Shown here one piece after another: positions 39,381 to 49,209 of a DNA stretch of 64,000 nucleotides. The stretch lies in assembly GCA_027487795.1 (NCBI GenBank), contig JAIYCX010000039.1, positions 248,001 to 312,000 of the forward strand, written 5' to 3'. Source of the DNA: Pseudomonadota bacterium. Its GTDB lineage: Bacteria > Bdellovibrionota_C > UBA2361 > SZUA-149 > DAOLCO01. A program made the translations under genes and the position numbers. The notes beneath the pieces are model-generated. The model did no database searches, had not been told where the DNA came from, and saw only the letters and a list, made by a program, of their open reading frames with translations. Positions within the stretch are counted from its first letter, which is position 1. The number at the start of each line of letters is the position of its first letter.

Positions 39381-39426
39381 AGTACCATATTAAACCACAA
39401 TAGTGCCTAAGTTAGAATAGGCAATT

Positions 39427-40110
39427 TTAAGTTCTTGAATAAGGGATTGCGACCCTAATAAAATTTTTACTACCATCATTTGATATTATAAGAAAACTGG
39501 CTTCTATTAATTTAGGATTGTTTAAATAAGGGCTATTCCAGTCCTCTGACCATTGATTATTAGCCCAGTATCTAAACTTTATTTGTTCTATTCCTTTAGC
39601 AACAGGAAGACTTACTAAGGCGGCTTTTGGAGAGGAATTAGAGTTTAAACCTTGAGTATTTTGCGCAATATCCCATGCTTCAAATATTAACAATTTATCC
39701 TTATTGACATAAAATCTAGCTTCTACATCACCAGAAAGTTTTGTTATTTCTGGCAGGAAATTAACCGGTAAAAATGTGGAAAACCTTAATGTCTCACCAG
39801 ATGATGATTGCCCTGATTTTTCAACGATTATACTTCTTTGAGCCCCAGGAGAGATAGATTGTCCTGTCGTAGATTGAGATGAATTTGTATTAACTGGTAG
39901 AGGTGTGCCACTTTTACTATATAAAAGTGTCCTAATAAGCCCTGTTATATATGTAACTGACTCAGTAGTTTCTCTTCTATCTTCTGCAGATCTTTTAGTA
40001 CCTTCGAGTCTGGTTATGACAGATAGTATAGATACGGATAGTAATGAGACTAAAACTACTACAAAGAGAATTTCTACTAATGTGAATCCATGTTGGCGTT
40101 TATCTTGCAT
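39427..40110 (-). CDS. gspJ: Type II secretion minor pseudopilin J
   Basis: Type IV prepilin-like N-terminus: a short basic leader, then the cleavage motif HGFTLVEILF with Glu at mature position 5 and a long hydrophobic helix. The 227-residue length, position after gspI and the C-terminal YWANNQWSEDW region (tip-pseudopilin fold) support GspJ. It overlaps gspI by 11 bases. A prepilin peptidase (GspO) is needed for processing and is not in the window. Confidence 0.82.
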   Translation of the reverse strand: MQDKRQHGFTLVEILFVVVLVSLLSVSILSVITRLEGTKRSAEDRRETTESVTYITGLIRTLLYSKSGTPLPVNTNSSQSTTGQSISPGAQRSIIVEKSGQSSSGETLRFSTFLPVNFLPEITKLSGDVEARFYVNKDKLLIFEAWDIAQNTQGLNSNSSPKAALVSLPVAKGIEQIKFRYWANNQWSEDWNSPYLNNPKLIEASFLIISNDGSKNFIRVAIPYSRT

Positions 40111-40657
40111 TTTGCTCTATTTTAACCATTATTCCAATAGAAACAGAGTCAGAAGCTGATTTCCCCCAACTTACTGTTGAAGTAATCATTTCAAATTGAT
40201 CTTTAGTTAGAGGTAAAGTTAATGGTTCATGCTGAATCTTATATGTCCAAGCATTGTTTAGGTAAGTAGTTTCAGACTCTTTATTTATTCCATTAAAGTA
40301 ACCGTAATTTGATAGTTTTTGCATGACAGATCCTGATGAATTTCTGGTACCAGGATTAAGCGTTTGAGTATCTCCAGTTTGTTGAGTTTGGTTAGGATTA
40401 TTTGGATCGGGATTTTGAACCTGAGTATTAATCTGAGTGTTGTTGGAATTTTCGACCAAATGAACTTCGAGTAAATAATCTGAAATTATACTAGCGTAAG
40501 TTCTATTTATTTCATGAAGTGTATCATCAACTAATCTAGTACTTAAAGCGACTAAAGTTGATAGTCCTAAACCAAGAATTGCAATTGCTAGAGCGACTTC
40601 AATTAAAGTAAACCCCTTTTCTTTAGTTAAATTGTGCTTCGTATTTTGATCAGACAT
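40100..40657 (-). CDS. gspI: Type II secretion minor pseudopilin I
   Basis: Prepilin motif KGFTLIEVALAIAILGLG with Glu5 at residue 20. The 185-residue product is longer than typical GspI (~125) because of an Asn/Gln/Thr/Pro-rich insertion at about residues 70-105. Start and end nest between gspH (one-base gap) and gspJ (11-base overlap). GspI forms the tip complex with GspJ and GspK. Confidence 0.8.
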   Translation of the reverse strand: MSDQNTKHNLTKEKGFTLIEVALAIAILGLGLSTLVALSTRLVDDTLHEINRTYASIISDYLLEVHLVENSNNTQINTQVQNPDPNNPNQTQQTGDTQTLNPGTRNSSGSVMQKLSNYGYFNGINKESETTYLNNAWTYKIQHEPLTLPLTKDQFEMITSTVSWGKSASDSVSIGIMVKIEQNAR

Positions 40658-40658
40658 A

Positions 40659-41387
40659 TCAATAATATCTTAACCTAACAGATCTTTCTGTACCACCTGC
40701 AATAATTTCAATAAAACCTTTATCATATTGAAAGACTATAGAAAGAGGTGGAAAAAATGGACTTGGAGAAAAAGGTATAGTGAAATTGTCGTTATTTTGT
40801 ATTAAGTCTTTATCTACAAAAGTGACTTTTTGAAGTTGTAAATCTGTGGAAACTTGTTTTTGTTGAGATAGAGAAGGGGAGTCTAGTGGAGGTACTAGCC
40901 TTCCATCAGTTTTTGGATTTACAAACAAATAGTTATAAAAAAGTTGATCAAGCGGACCTCTGTCGATTTGTTTTTGTCTATCGTATTCTTTACCTAGATT
41001 TGAAAGTGCTTCTTTGGCTGCTTTATCTTTTCTTCTTTCATTTTCTTTTTCTGAACGAAAATTTTGTAATAGATCTACTTTGCCAGCTACACTTGGGTCA
41101 GGAGGAAGTTCTTCCAGAACGGTATAGCTATTACTAGTTTTAGAATATTCTAAAACATACTTAGTCTGTCTTGCTCTACTATCTTGAATTAGAAATTGAA
41201 TAGTGTTTGCTAACTCTCTAATCGAGCCATCTCTGGACCATGAAGTAGTAAAACTAAATTTTGAAATGAAAAAGGCAGAAACTAGTGTAATTAGTACTAC
41301 AACTGTAATGAGCTCTACTAAAGTATATCCACTCTGTGAACTATGGACTTTAGAAGAACAGAGGTATGGACTTCTTCGAGAGCTCAA
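40659..41387 (-). CDS. gspH: Type II secretion minor pseudopilin H-like
   Basis: Prepilin motif SGYTLVELITVVVLITLVSA starts at about residue 19, with Tyr in place of the usual Phe after the cleavage Gly. The 242-residue length exceeds ordinary GspH (~170); the extra part is a charged, Lys/Glu-rich and probably helical insertion around residues 105-145. Position between gspG and gspI supports the name. The C-terminal strands (FIEIIAGGTERSVRL-type) fit the GspH beta domain. Confidence 0.75.
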   Translation of the reverse strand: MSSRRSPYLCSSKVHSSQSGYTLVELITVVVLITLVSAFFISKFSFTTSWSRDGSIRELANTIQFLIQDSRARQTKYVLEYSKTSNSYTVLEELPPDPSVAGKVDLLQNFRSEKENERRKDKAAKEALSNLGKEYDRQKQIDRGPLDQLFYNYLFVNPKTDGRLVPPLDSPSLSQQKQVSTDLQLQKVTFVDKDLIQNNDNFTIPFSPSPFFPPLSIVFQYDKGFIEIIAGGTERSVRLRYY

Positions 41388-41409
41388 ATTATTTAGTTTC
41401 GATAATGTA

Positions 41410-41871
41410 TTAAGGTCTAGAAGTCACATCTTGATCTGGACCTTCTCCACCTTGAACACCATCTGAACCCAAGCTGGTTATAGCATATGTACGACCATCG
41501 TTTTCTAGTTTAAATAAATATGCATTGCCCCAGATATCTTTAAGCTCATCTTCTTTTATAATTGACGTAAATGGCCTGCCTGTAGCTCTAACTTGAGCGT
41601 TAGGTTTTACTAGATCATTAAGGGAAGTAGGGTATGCATTATAAGTTAATCTATATCTTGAAATCTCTTGTTTTAGACTTTCCATTCGAGTTAGATTTAA
41701 TTCCGCTTTAGCTGCATTTCCTTTGGAGAATACACTGCTAGCTACGGTAACTGCTATTAGTCCAATAAGTGTAACCACTACTAATAATTCTACTAGTGTG
41801 AGTCCTTTTTGGTTCTTTGCAAATTCTTTAACTTGTACAACAGTTTCTTTACTATTCATGGTAATTTTCAT
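41410..41871 (-). CDS. gspG: Type II secretion major pseudopilin G
   Basis: The prepilin motif KGLTLVELLVVVTLIGLIA is followed by the GspG body, with YRLTYNAYPTSLNDLV and the C-terminal calcium-site region DIWGNAYLFK and SLGSDGVQGGEGPDQDV. It polymerises into the pseudopilus that pushes substrates through the secretin. The leader of about 22 residues is longer than usual; an in-frame ATG at about residue 5 is an alternative start. The cleaved Gly is followed by Leu rather than Phe. Confidence 0.92.
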   Translation of the reverse strand: MKITMNSKETVVQVKEFAKNQKGLTLVELLVVVTLIGLIAVTVASSVFSKGNAAKAELNLTRMESLKQEISRYRLTYNAYPTSLNDLVKPNAQVRATGRPFTSIIKEDELKDIWGNAYLFKLENDGRTYAITSLGSDGVQGGEGPDQDVTSRP

Positions 41872-41901
41872 TTTTATATATTTATATTAATAAATGTTAA
41901 A

Positions 41902-43125
41902 TTATTTTCCTATTGAGGTTACTTCTAACATAGGTAGCATAACAGCAGCTAATATTCCTCCAACAATAAAAGCAAGGAAAATAATTAAGATTGGTTCCAG
42001 TAGTGAAGTTAGGCCTGCAACTATTGCCTCAACTTCTGTTTCCATATTCTTACCAACTCTTATTAACATTTCATCTAGAGAGCCTGTTTGCTCTCCAATA
42101 GCTGTCATGTGAATTAGTATTTTAGGAAATTTTTGAGATTGTGAAAGTAACATAGATAATGATTTACCCTGTTCTACACCTTCCGAAGCAGTCTTAATAG
42201 TCTCTTCCAAATAAGTATTAGAAAGTATATTTTTTGAAATTGATAATGCAGTCAATAATTCTATACCACTTTTTAACATAGTACCTAAATTTGTAGCTAA
42301 TCTACTGGTAGCAACTTTTAAAAAAATATGGCCAAAAATTGGCATAGTAACTATTAGCTTATCTAATTTATATCTGCCTTCTGTGGTCTTAATATATCTC
42401 TGAAAGATAATTAATAAAAAGAATATAATAATTCCCATTAACCACCAATAACCTCTAATGAGATCGCTGATATTTATAATTACTTCAGTGATAAATGGTA
42501 AGGCTTTGCCCCTTTCTTTAAATATAACACTGATCTGAGGAACTACATAAGCTAGGAGTAAGATAATAACCCCTAAACACAGAAATAGCATAAGCACAGG
42601 GTAGGTAATAGCAGAAATAATTTTTCTATTAAGCATTGCTTGACCTTCTAGCATGTCAGCCAGTCGAGTTAAGACCATATCAAGAGTTCCACTTGCTTCA
42701 CCGCTTTTTATCATTCTGATGTATAGTTTCGGAAAAGTATCTCCTTGAGCTTCTAAAGCTACGTTAAATGCGGCTCCTTCAGTGACTCTTTCTCTAACAT
42801 TACCCATCACTTGTTTTAAAAAGGGAGTGTCTAGTTGCTCACTTAATGCTCTCATGGAATCTACTAGTGGCATACCTGCACCTAGTAAGGTTGCAAGCTG
42901 TCTCGTCATAACAGCAAGCTGTATCGTATTAATTTTCTTTGCGCGTTTTATGGTAATATCTTTAGTGCTAAAAGATTTTTTAGATACTACTTCATCTATT
43001 TTTGTGGGCTTTAAACCTTGTGTTCTTAGTTTTTCTCTGGCTGCTCTTACACTATCGGACTCTAGTGAACCCTTAACTTCTTTACCGTTTGAACCAAAAG
43101 CTGTGTATTTATACAATGGTGACAT
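41902..43125 (-). CDS. gspF: Type II secretion inner-membrane platform protein F
   Basis: A 407-residue polytopic protein with two T2SSF domains: the first carries TRQLATLLGAGMPLVDSMRAL, the second TNLGTMLKSGIELLTALSIS. Three membrane helices are visible (about residues 170-195, 220-240 and 375-400). GspF is the rotary or scaffold core on which GspE acts. Its start lies 19 bases after the gspE stop. Confidence 0.93.
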   Translation of the reverse strand: MSPLYKYTAFGSNGKEVKGSLESDSVRAAREKLRTQGLKPTKIDEVVSKKSFSTKDITIKRAKKINTIQLAVMTRQLATLLGAGMPLVDSMRALSEQLDTPFLKQVMGNVRERVTEGAAFNVALEAQGDTFPKLYIRMIKSGEASGTLDMVLTRLADMLEGQAMLNRKIISAITYPVLMLFLCLGVIILLLAYVVPQISVIFKERGKALPFITEVIINISDLIRGYWWLMGIIIFFLLIIFQRYIKTTEGRYKLDKLIVTMPIFGHIFLKVATSRLATNLGTMLKSGIELLTALSISKNILSNTYLEETIKTASEGVEQGKSLSMLLSQSQKFPKILIHMTAIGEQTGSLDEMLIRVGKNMETEVEAIVAGLTSLLEPILIIFLAFIVGGILAAVMLPMLEVTSIGK

Positions 43126-43144
43126 AAGAATGTGTTTTCTCTAT

Positions 43145-44683
43145 TTAAGCTATAGATACTTCTTCTTGTGTAACTCGCATGACTTCTTCTACTGATGTTA
43201 GACCTTGAAGAATTTTATTAGCGCCATCAAATCTAAGACTTTTTTGTCCTAGCGACGCTTGTCTAATCATACTAGCATTAGCTCTATCCATTATTAACGG
43301 CCTAACTTTATCGTCAACAACTAACAGTTCATGAATTGCCGACCTTCCAAGATATCCTGTATTTTGACAAGTCGCACAGCCTTCAGGGTTATGTGAGTAA
43401 ACTGTTTTTTCAGTTGCACTTGAATCAAGACCAAGTTCTCTACATTCAGAAGCTAAAAGATGTTTCGGTAACTTACAATTAGGACAAAGTTTTCTTACCA
43501 GTCTTTGAGCTAGTACTCCTAGAACACTTGAAGAAATTAAAAATGGTTCAACTCCCATATCAAGTAATCTGGTAATTGCTCCTGGAGCATCATTTGTATG
43601 TAAGGTAGAAAATACTAAGTGACCTGTTAATGAAGCTTGAATAGCAATTTCAACAGTTTCTAGATCTCTTATTTCACCAACCATTATAACATCTGGGTCT
43701 TGTCTCAAAATTGATCTAAGTCCTGTAGCAAAAGTGAAATCTATTTTGGGATTTACTTGCATTTGTCCAACCCCAGGAACTTCGTATTCTACGGGATCTT
43801 CTATCGTTAGAATATTTTTATCTACTGAGTGTATTTCAGAAAGGCATGAGTATAAAGTAGTCGTTTTGCCAGAACCTGTTGGGCCTGTAACAAGAAAAAT
43901 ACCATAACTTTTTCTAATTATTTTAGAAATTGATTCTAAAATTTCAGCGTCAAATCCAATTTTAAAAAGATCTAAGCTACCTTTTGATTTGTCTAATAAC
44001 CTAAGCACAATTCTTTCGCCGTATCTTGTAGGTACAGTAGAAACACGGATATCAACATCTTGTCCTGCTATTTTTAATCCAATTCTACCATCTTGTGGGA
44101 GTCTTTTTTCGGCAATATTAAGGTTTGCTATAACTTTGATTCTGGAACTTATAGCTGCCTGAAAATATTTATCTTCAACTGCAACATCTTGTAAAACACC
44201 GTCAATTCTAAACCTAATTTTCAGTTCATTTTCAAATGGTTCTAGATGGATATCAGAAGCTCTTTGATTTGCCGCGCGGAATATTAATGCATTAACATAG
44301 CGAATAATTGGAGCGTCATCATCTTCAGCCTCAGTTACATCTATTTTAAGTTGAGATAATACATCTGTATCTTCATCATCCTTTTCCGTGTTATCTAAAG
44401 TATAATTTCGATCAGACATCAGAGTAGATCTGAATGCATTTAACACTCTTTGAAATTCGACTTCACTTACTAGTACTGGAAATATTGGTAAATCATAGGC
44501 TTGCTCAAGAGCAGTAAGTGCGAGGGAATTTGTTTCTTTAGTAATGGCGACAACTACAGAATCTTGTTCCATGCAAACAGGAACCGCTGAGTTAGTTTTA
44601 GCCCAGCTACCAACTATTTTTGAAAAGTCTCCACGCTTTAAGTTTATCGGTGGTCTGTCTGTGGGTAAAAACTGATTATTCAT
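43145..44683 (-). CDS. gspE: Type II secretion ATPase E
   Basis: Cytoplasmic hexameric motor of 512 residues. The N-terminal domain is followed by [20 protein letters not shown], Walker [17 protein letters not shown], the Asp box [14 protein letters not shown], Walker [17 protein letters not shown] and the His box [13 protein letters not shown] tetra-cysteine zinc motif (CPNC and CATC, about residues 400-435) marks the GspE/PilB branch. Its start follows gspD by eight bases, consistent with one operon. Confidence 0.95.
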   Translation of the reverse strand: MNNQFLPTDRPPINLKRGDFSKIVGSWAKTNSAVPVCMEQDSVVVAITKETNSLALTALEQAYDLPIFPVLVSEVEFQRVLNAFRSTLMSDRNYTLDNTEKDDEDTDVLSQLKIDVTEAEDDDAPIIRYVNALIFRAANQRASDIHLEPFENELKIRFRIDGVLQDVAVEDKYFQAAISSRIKVIANLNIAEKRLPQDGRIGLKIAGQDVDIRVSTVPTRYGERIVLRLLDKSKGSLDLFKIGFDAEILESISKIIRKSYGIFLVTGPTGSGKTTTLYSCLSEIHSVDKNILTIEDPVEYEVPGVGQMQVNPKIDFTFATGLRSILRQDPDVIMVGEIRDLETVEIAIQASLTGHLVFSTLHTNDAPGAITRLLDMGVEPFLISSSVLGVLAQRLVRKLCPNCKLPKHLLASECRELGLDSSATEKTVYSHNPEGCATCQNTGYLGRSAIHELLVVDDKVRPLIMDRANASMIRQASLGQKSLRFDGANKILQGLTSVEEVMRVTQEEVSIA

Positions 44684-44691
44684 TAAGAAAT

Positions 44692-47634
44692 TTATTCACT
44701 TTTGATAATTCCCTGAGTACTCAGCTCGTCTTCAGTAGTACCTTTGAATACAACGCTTTTTGGTAACTTACCATGTACTGCTTCAGCCTCAGATAAATTA
44801 TTATAGATACCTAAACAGATCATGTCCTGATTTAAGACTTTAAACTTATCTCCTGTTTTAAAATTAGAAATCATTGAAAGTGGAAAAGATAATTCAGCAA
44901 GAACATTTTTTCCACTTTCTGGGTTTAAAAAGACAAGTAATCTTTTATTCTCAGTTTTTGATTCTTCTTTATTGCCAATATTAAACCTAACAACTCCGTT
45001 ATTCGTTTTTTCTGTGGTAACAATTTTAGAGTTGTTGCGGTCTTTATTTTCATTAGACTCTGACTTAATTTCATTATCTTTAATTGTTTCTTCGTTTACT
45101 TTTGTATCTTGAACGATTGGGCGATTTTCTAGAAAATTTTGCTGATTGTTAGATTCAAATACTTTATCTATAGAATCACTTTTTAGTGTTTTGAGAATAT
45201 CAGGATTAGTAGTATTCGGATCTAAGTCTTTTGTAAGTTTACCGGCTTTTTGTACGGTGTTTTCTCTAGCATCGAACTGATCTTGTATAACTTGAGGTGT
45301 TATGAATATTAATAAATTAGTTCTTCTTTTTAATTCATTTTCTGTTTTAAATAATGCTCCTAAAACAGGGACATCTTCTAAGTATGGTACTCCTCTAGTT
45401 GAATTTGTTACGCTATCTTGAATTAATCCTCCAGTAACGATCATTTGACCGTTTTTAACTGCAACCATAGTATCTGTTGTTCTAATACTAGTTGTTGGGC
45501 CGTTTGGATCATTTCTAGTGCCTTGAACTACATTTGATATCTCAACAAATATTTTCAAAGAAAGAAAATCTCCACTACCAAGTTGAGGAGTAATTCTTAA
45601 AGTTATACCTACATCTTGTCGTTGTATTTGGTTAAAAGTGTTCGCAAGGTTTGTTTGATTCGTAGAAGTGCTAGATACGAACGGTACGTTTTCACCTACG
45701 ATAATCTCTGCTTCTTCGTTGTCTGTTGATAATATCGTAGGCGCACTTAAAACATTTACATTCGAATGTTTGCTAACAGCGGTTATTAAAGCTGCTTGAG
45801 TAGGAATTTGAGTCCCTCCTGGTAATGTTAATGTCCCAACACTAGCTGCTGCAATAGATAAATCAGAGAGAGCTGCAGGATTAGTAAAAAGGTTTGTAAG
45901 CCCACCAAAATTACTTTGCGAAACTATTCCTGAGTTTCCTAAACCAAGAGCACCTGAAACTTCAAGTCCTAGACCAACTTCATCATTTAAAGAAACTTCA
46001 AGGATAGTAGCTTCTACTAAAACTTGTTTCCTTTTCATATCAAGCATTTTAATTACTTGACTTAGTTTTTCAAAATCTGCTTTGTTTGCATTAACTATTA
46101 ACGAATTAGTTGAAGGGTCCGCAGTAATAGAAATCTCATCATCGAAATTTACTCTAGAAGAATCAGTGATTAAGCTTGGTGACCCACTACCTGATGATCT
46201 TCCAGAACTGCCTGAACTTTTGCTAGAACTTCTAGATCTTCCTCCACCAAATGTATTCGAATTGCCCGCTGCACCACCTAGAGCATTAGCACTTTGATCT
46301 TGATTTCCTGATCTTCCTCGGGAAATTGAACTACCTTGAGTTTTGCTAGAAGAGCTGCCGCTACTACCGCCACCGCCTAATAAAGTGGAGAGAGTTTCTG
46401 AGAGAGTTTCAGCATCTGCATATTCTAAACGATATACCCAAAATCTACCGCTTGACTTATCGATGGCACTATCAAGTTGTTCAGCTAATGCTCTTATCTT
46501 AATTGTATTAAACTCGTCAGCGACAATAATTAATGAATTTGTCCTATCGTCAGGTATTATTTTCAGTGGAGAAGCTTTCCCGGTACCTGATGCTGCTTGA
46601 CCTGCAAGTTGAGCTGATCCAGGTAGCCCATTATTAAAACTTTGTTGTGAAAGACTATTAACCTCTTGCACTCTTTTTCTTAGAATATTTGCAGTATTTA
46701 ATCCATCTCCTCCGCCTTCACCAGAAGACTGACCTAGTATCTTTTCAATTTTTTCAGCGACACCGCTAGCTTCTGCATGCTGTATTGGGATTATAGTGAT
46801 ATCTTGATCTAGTGGTGGAATATCTATTTCTTTTAAGATATCACTGATTCTCTCAATATTTGAAACAGAATCAACAAGGATCAACAAATTAGTTCCTGTT
46901 ATTGCTTGAGCATAACCATCTTTTGAAATGAATTGGGAGAATAGTTTTTGAGCTTCATCAGAGCCTATATGTGTAGTTTTTAAAATTTGTGTAACTAGAC
47001 TTTCATTTGTTGTTTGTGGGGAATAGGCAGCAGGTATTGTAGTTTGCTTTGCATCTTTTGCATTAATTACTTTCCAGATATTTTCTCCAACAGGAACTGT
47101 TGCAAAGCCTTTTAATAGTAGAACTGAGTCAAATACTTTAAGTGCTTCTCCTACAGTAATTGCTGTTGGTAAATGGATTGTAATTTTACCTTTTACGCCA
47201 CTATCAACTATGTAATTTCTACCTGTGAGTTTGCTAAAGGTTTTTACTAATGCCTCTAAGTCAGCATCCGTTACATTTAATACTGTTGTTAACTGTGAAA
47301 GATCTTCTGCATTTTTTTTCTTATTAGCGGTATCACTATCTTGAGATTTTATAGGAGTAGTCGGCTCGCTAATTCCTAATGGTGTATCTAATTCTAAATT
47401 TGTATTTTGTTTATTTGCCGCATCTTGAACATCTGTATTTTGATTTGATTTAATTTTTTCAAAATAGTCAATAACTGTATCAACGCCCTGCGCTACATTT
47501 GCTTCCTGCGCTATCTTTTTAGAATCTTGTCTATTATTCTTTGGGTCTGCATAGCATACTGAAGTTATTAGTATGGAGAGAAAAAATACAAACAGTATTT
47601 TTTTTGATTTATATTTTGTGGAGCTAATTAGCAT
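44692..47634 (-). CDS. gspD: Type II secretion secretin D, with Ser/Gly linker and C-terminal extension
   Basis: Outer-membrane channel of 980 residues with a signal peptide (about residues 10-29). Periplasmic N0-N3 domains begin near residue 115, with the N0 motif [20 protein letters not shown]. The secretin core has [19 protein letters not shown] (about 538) and GENVPFVSS, then [12 protein letters not shown] highly Ser/Gly-rich stretch at about 415-490 interrupts the N3 region. After the core (about 790) a polar ~190-residue extension ends in a small domain with [20 protein letters not shown], faintly SPOR-like. No pilotin gene was recognised. Confidence 0.93.
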   Translation of the reverse strand: MLISSTKYKSKKILFVFFLSILITSVCYADPKNNRQDSKKIAQEANVAQGVDTVIDYFEKIKSNQNTDVQDAANKQNTNLELDTPLGISEPTTPIKSQDSDTANKKKNAEDLSQLTTVLNVTDADLEALVKTFSKLTGRNYIVDSGVKGKITIHLPTAITVGEALKVFDSVLLLKGFATVPVGENIWKVINAKDAKQTTIPAAYSPQTTNESLVTQILKTTHIGSDEAQKLFSQFISKDGYAQAITGTNLLILVDSVSNIERISDILKEIDIPPLDQDITIIPIQHAEASGVAEKIEKILGQSSGEGGGDGLNTANILRKRVQEVNSLSQQSFNNGLPGSAQLAGQAASGTGKASPLKIIPDDRTNSLIIVADEFNTIKIRALAEQLDSAIDKSSGRFWVYRLEYADAETLSETLSTLLGGGGSSGSSSSKTQGSSISRGRSGNQDQSANALGGAAGNSNTFGGGRSRSSSKSSGSSGRSSGSGSPSLITDSSRVNFDDEISITADPSTNSLIVNANKADFEKLSQVIKMLDMKRKQVLVEATILEVSLNDEVGLGLEVSGALGLGNSGIVSQSNFGGLTNLFTNPAALSDLSIAAASVGTLTLPGGTQIPTQAALITAVSKHSNVNVLSAPTILSTDNEEAEIIVGENVPFVSSTSTNQTNLANTFNQIQRQDVGITLRITPQLGSGDFLSLKIFVEISNVVQGTRNDPNGPTTSIRTTDTMVAVKNGQMIVTGGLIQDSVTNSTRGVPYLEDVPVLGALFKTENELKRRTNLLIFITPQVIQDQFDARENTVQKAGKLTKDLDPNTTNPDILKTLKSDSIDKVFESNNQQNFLENRPIVQDTKVNEETIKDNEIKSESNENKDRNNSKIVTTEKTNNGVVRFNIGNKEESKTENKRLLVFLNPESGKNVLAELSFPLSMISNFKTGDKFKVLNQDMICLGIYNNLSEAEAVHGKLPKSVVFKGTTEDELSTQGIIKSE

Positions 47635-47754
47635 TAAATTAAAAGTATAAAATTATAAATTTGATATAGAATGTACTACCTGAGTTAGGAACTGGAAAGA
47701 TACTATATTCATATTTTGATTCCTACTATCATATAAAAACATTTTGAATTAAAA

Positions 47755-48633
47755 CTATCTTATTTGATATTGTAGTGGTACGTCGATTCCTTCCCTTTCG
47801 ACGACTACTTGTATAGATCTTTGGCTCTTAAGATCTTCAAATAGCTTTAGTGCTTTTGCCGGGTCCGTAACTGGTGATTGATTAATGTTCTTGATAATAT
47901 CACTATTTTTAAGACCTAATTTTTCGTACATACTTCCACTTTTAATTGCATATAATCTCATGCCGACACTTTCTCCATTCCTAAAGTAGGGAACAGCTCT
48001 TGCTTGTGATAAAAGTACAGGAAGATTAGCTAAAGCTTGACTGAGTTCTTCTTCGGGAACTGTAAAAGAGCCATCTCTACTTTGTATTCTTGATTCTCCC
48101 GGCTCTCCTGGCAAGCCTTCTTTGAGCTCTAATGTTTCTAAGGCCCCTTGGTTATCAACAACAACTTTATCTGAATAAATTTCTTTTAAAGTTGCCTTAT
48201 CAAAAATTTTTTCTGTTATTTGAAAAGCATCTTGCTTTTTTTGTGCCGTATCTTCAATAATCGCAATTGGATCTCTACCTGGTGTGACTAAGGTACCAAC
48301 TAGCCTAAACTTTAATTCAGTAGCTTTTGGTTTCTCTATTACTTTGGTCTTTGGAGCTGTTTTTACAGAAAATATATTAGCTTTTGTAATGGTCTCGATT
48401 TTGGTTGCAGTAGGTTCTAGTACATTGTTTACTGGAGGACCTAACGAGGCGTTTAGCTCCTCAAGAGTTCTTCCTTTTATTTTATAAGCTTCTTTAAATG
48501 AATTATACGAATTTAGGCCCAAATAAACAGCTAAAAAAAGTAAAATTTTACCTAATACAAATATACCACTTTTAACTAGGGTATTTTGACTTAGTGTCGT
48601 AGGTATAATTTTTTTTTGTATTTTTTTAAACAC
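47755..48633 (-). CDS. gspC: Type II secretion system protein C with PDZ domain
   Basis: A 292-residue inner-membrane protein: cytoplasmic basic start, one membrane helix (about residues 25-42), a homology region (FRLVGTLVTPGRDPIAIIED, about 108-130) that in known systems contacts the secretin, and a C-terminal PDZ domain (about 205-290, with KLGLKNSDIIKNINQSPV). PDZ-bearing GspC proteins take part in substrate recognition. It heads the gsp operon; gspD begins 120 bases downstream on the minus strand. Confidence 0.88.
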   Translation of the reverse strand: MFKKIQKKIIPTTLSQNTLVKSGIFVLGKILLFLAVYLGLNSYNSFKEAYKIKGRTLEELNASLGPPVNNVLEPTATKIETITKANIFSVKTAPKTKVIEKPKATELKFRLVGTLVTPGRDPIAIIEDTAQKKQDAFQITEKIFDKATLKEIYSDKVVVDNQGALETLELKEGLPGEPGESRIQSRDGSFTVPEEELSQALANLPVLLSQARAVPYFRNGESVGMRLYAIKSGSMYEKLGLKNSDIIKNINQSPVTDPAKALKLFEDLKSQRSIQVVVEREGIDVPLQYQIR

Positions 48634-48712
48634 GTTATTAGAGTTGAATATATAGTTGATTAGATACTAGAGATAACATTTCCCAACAAGATACAATAAC
48701 TAGTGTTCTTTA

Positions 48713-49207
48713 TTAAATAAAATCTAAAATGACCTTATTGATCAAGACGGAATATGATAGTTCTATATTCATGTAGGGATGATGAGTAAGAGACCAGCTT
48801 TTTTTACCTGAATATTCTGTACAATCTAAGTATGATTCTCGATAATTTAGAATGAAATTATTATTTCGGCAATCACTAGGGAAAGAGGAATAAAGGTCGG
48901 ACACCTTTTCGTAATGAAAGGTTAAATGTGTATCTGTATATTTAATATTATCAATAAACTCTATATTACTATTTAATGAGAGTAGTTTTTTTTTAAAGGT
49001 TTCATTGAGTAGTGGTGTATTTTTAGGCATGAAAAATTTTTCAATACCAAGGCAAGCGAGGGAATAGTAAGGAAGCTTATATATTCCGTTTAGGCATACA
49101 ACGGTATTTTTAACTTGCTGTTGCTTCTTAAAAGACCAGCCTTTTAATATTAGTTGTCTCGAGTATCTTTGATAGAATTTGTTTAATTCTATTTTTTCTT
49201 GATCCAA
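48713..49207 (-). CDS. Degenerate E1-like (ThiF/MoeB) protein, predicted inactive partner
   Basis: A 164-residue protein whose N-terminus, FYQRYSRQLILKGWSFKKQQ followed by VKNTVVCLNG, matches the opening of MoeB/ThiF enzymes. The ATP-binding Gly loop is replaced (CLNGIYKLPYYS) and the Asp motif is missing, so it should not adenylate. The RYSRQ arginine in MoeB reaches into the active site of the neighbouring subunit. It starts two bases after the stop of the ThiF-TusA fusion, which lacks this segment. I infer that the two form a heterodimer; a decaying pseudogene is the main alternative. Confidence 0.65.
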   Translation of the reverse strand: MDQEKIELNKFYQRYSRQLILKGWSFKKQQQVKNTVVCLNGIYKLPYYSLACLGIEKFFMPKNTPLLNETFKKKLLSLNSNIEFIDNIKYTDTHLTFHYEKVSDLYSSFPSDCRNNNFILNYRESYLDCTEYSGKKSWSLTHHPYMNIELSYSVLINKVILDFI

Positions 49208-49209
49208 GT

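Noticed and set aside
42782..43195. Plus-strand open frame of 137 residues
   Set aside because: Antisense to gspF and the end of gspE, both well supported.
46082..46600. Two Leu/Pro-rich plus-strand frames
   Set aside because: They are the complement of the Ser/Gly-rich stretch of gspD.
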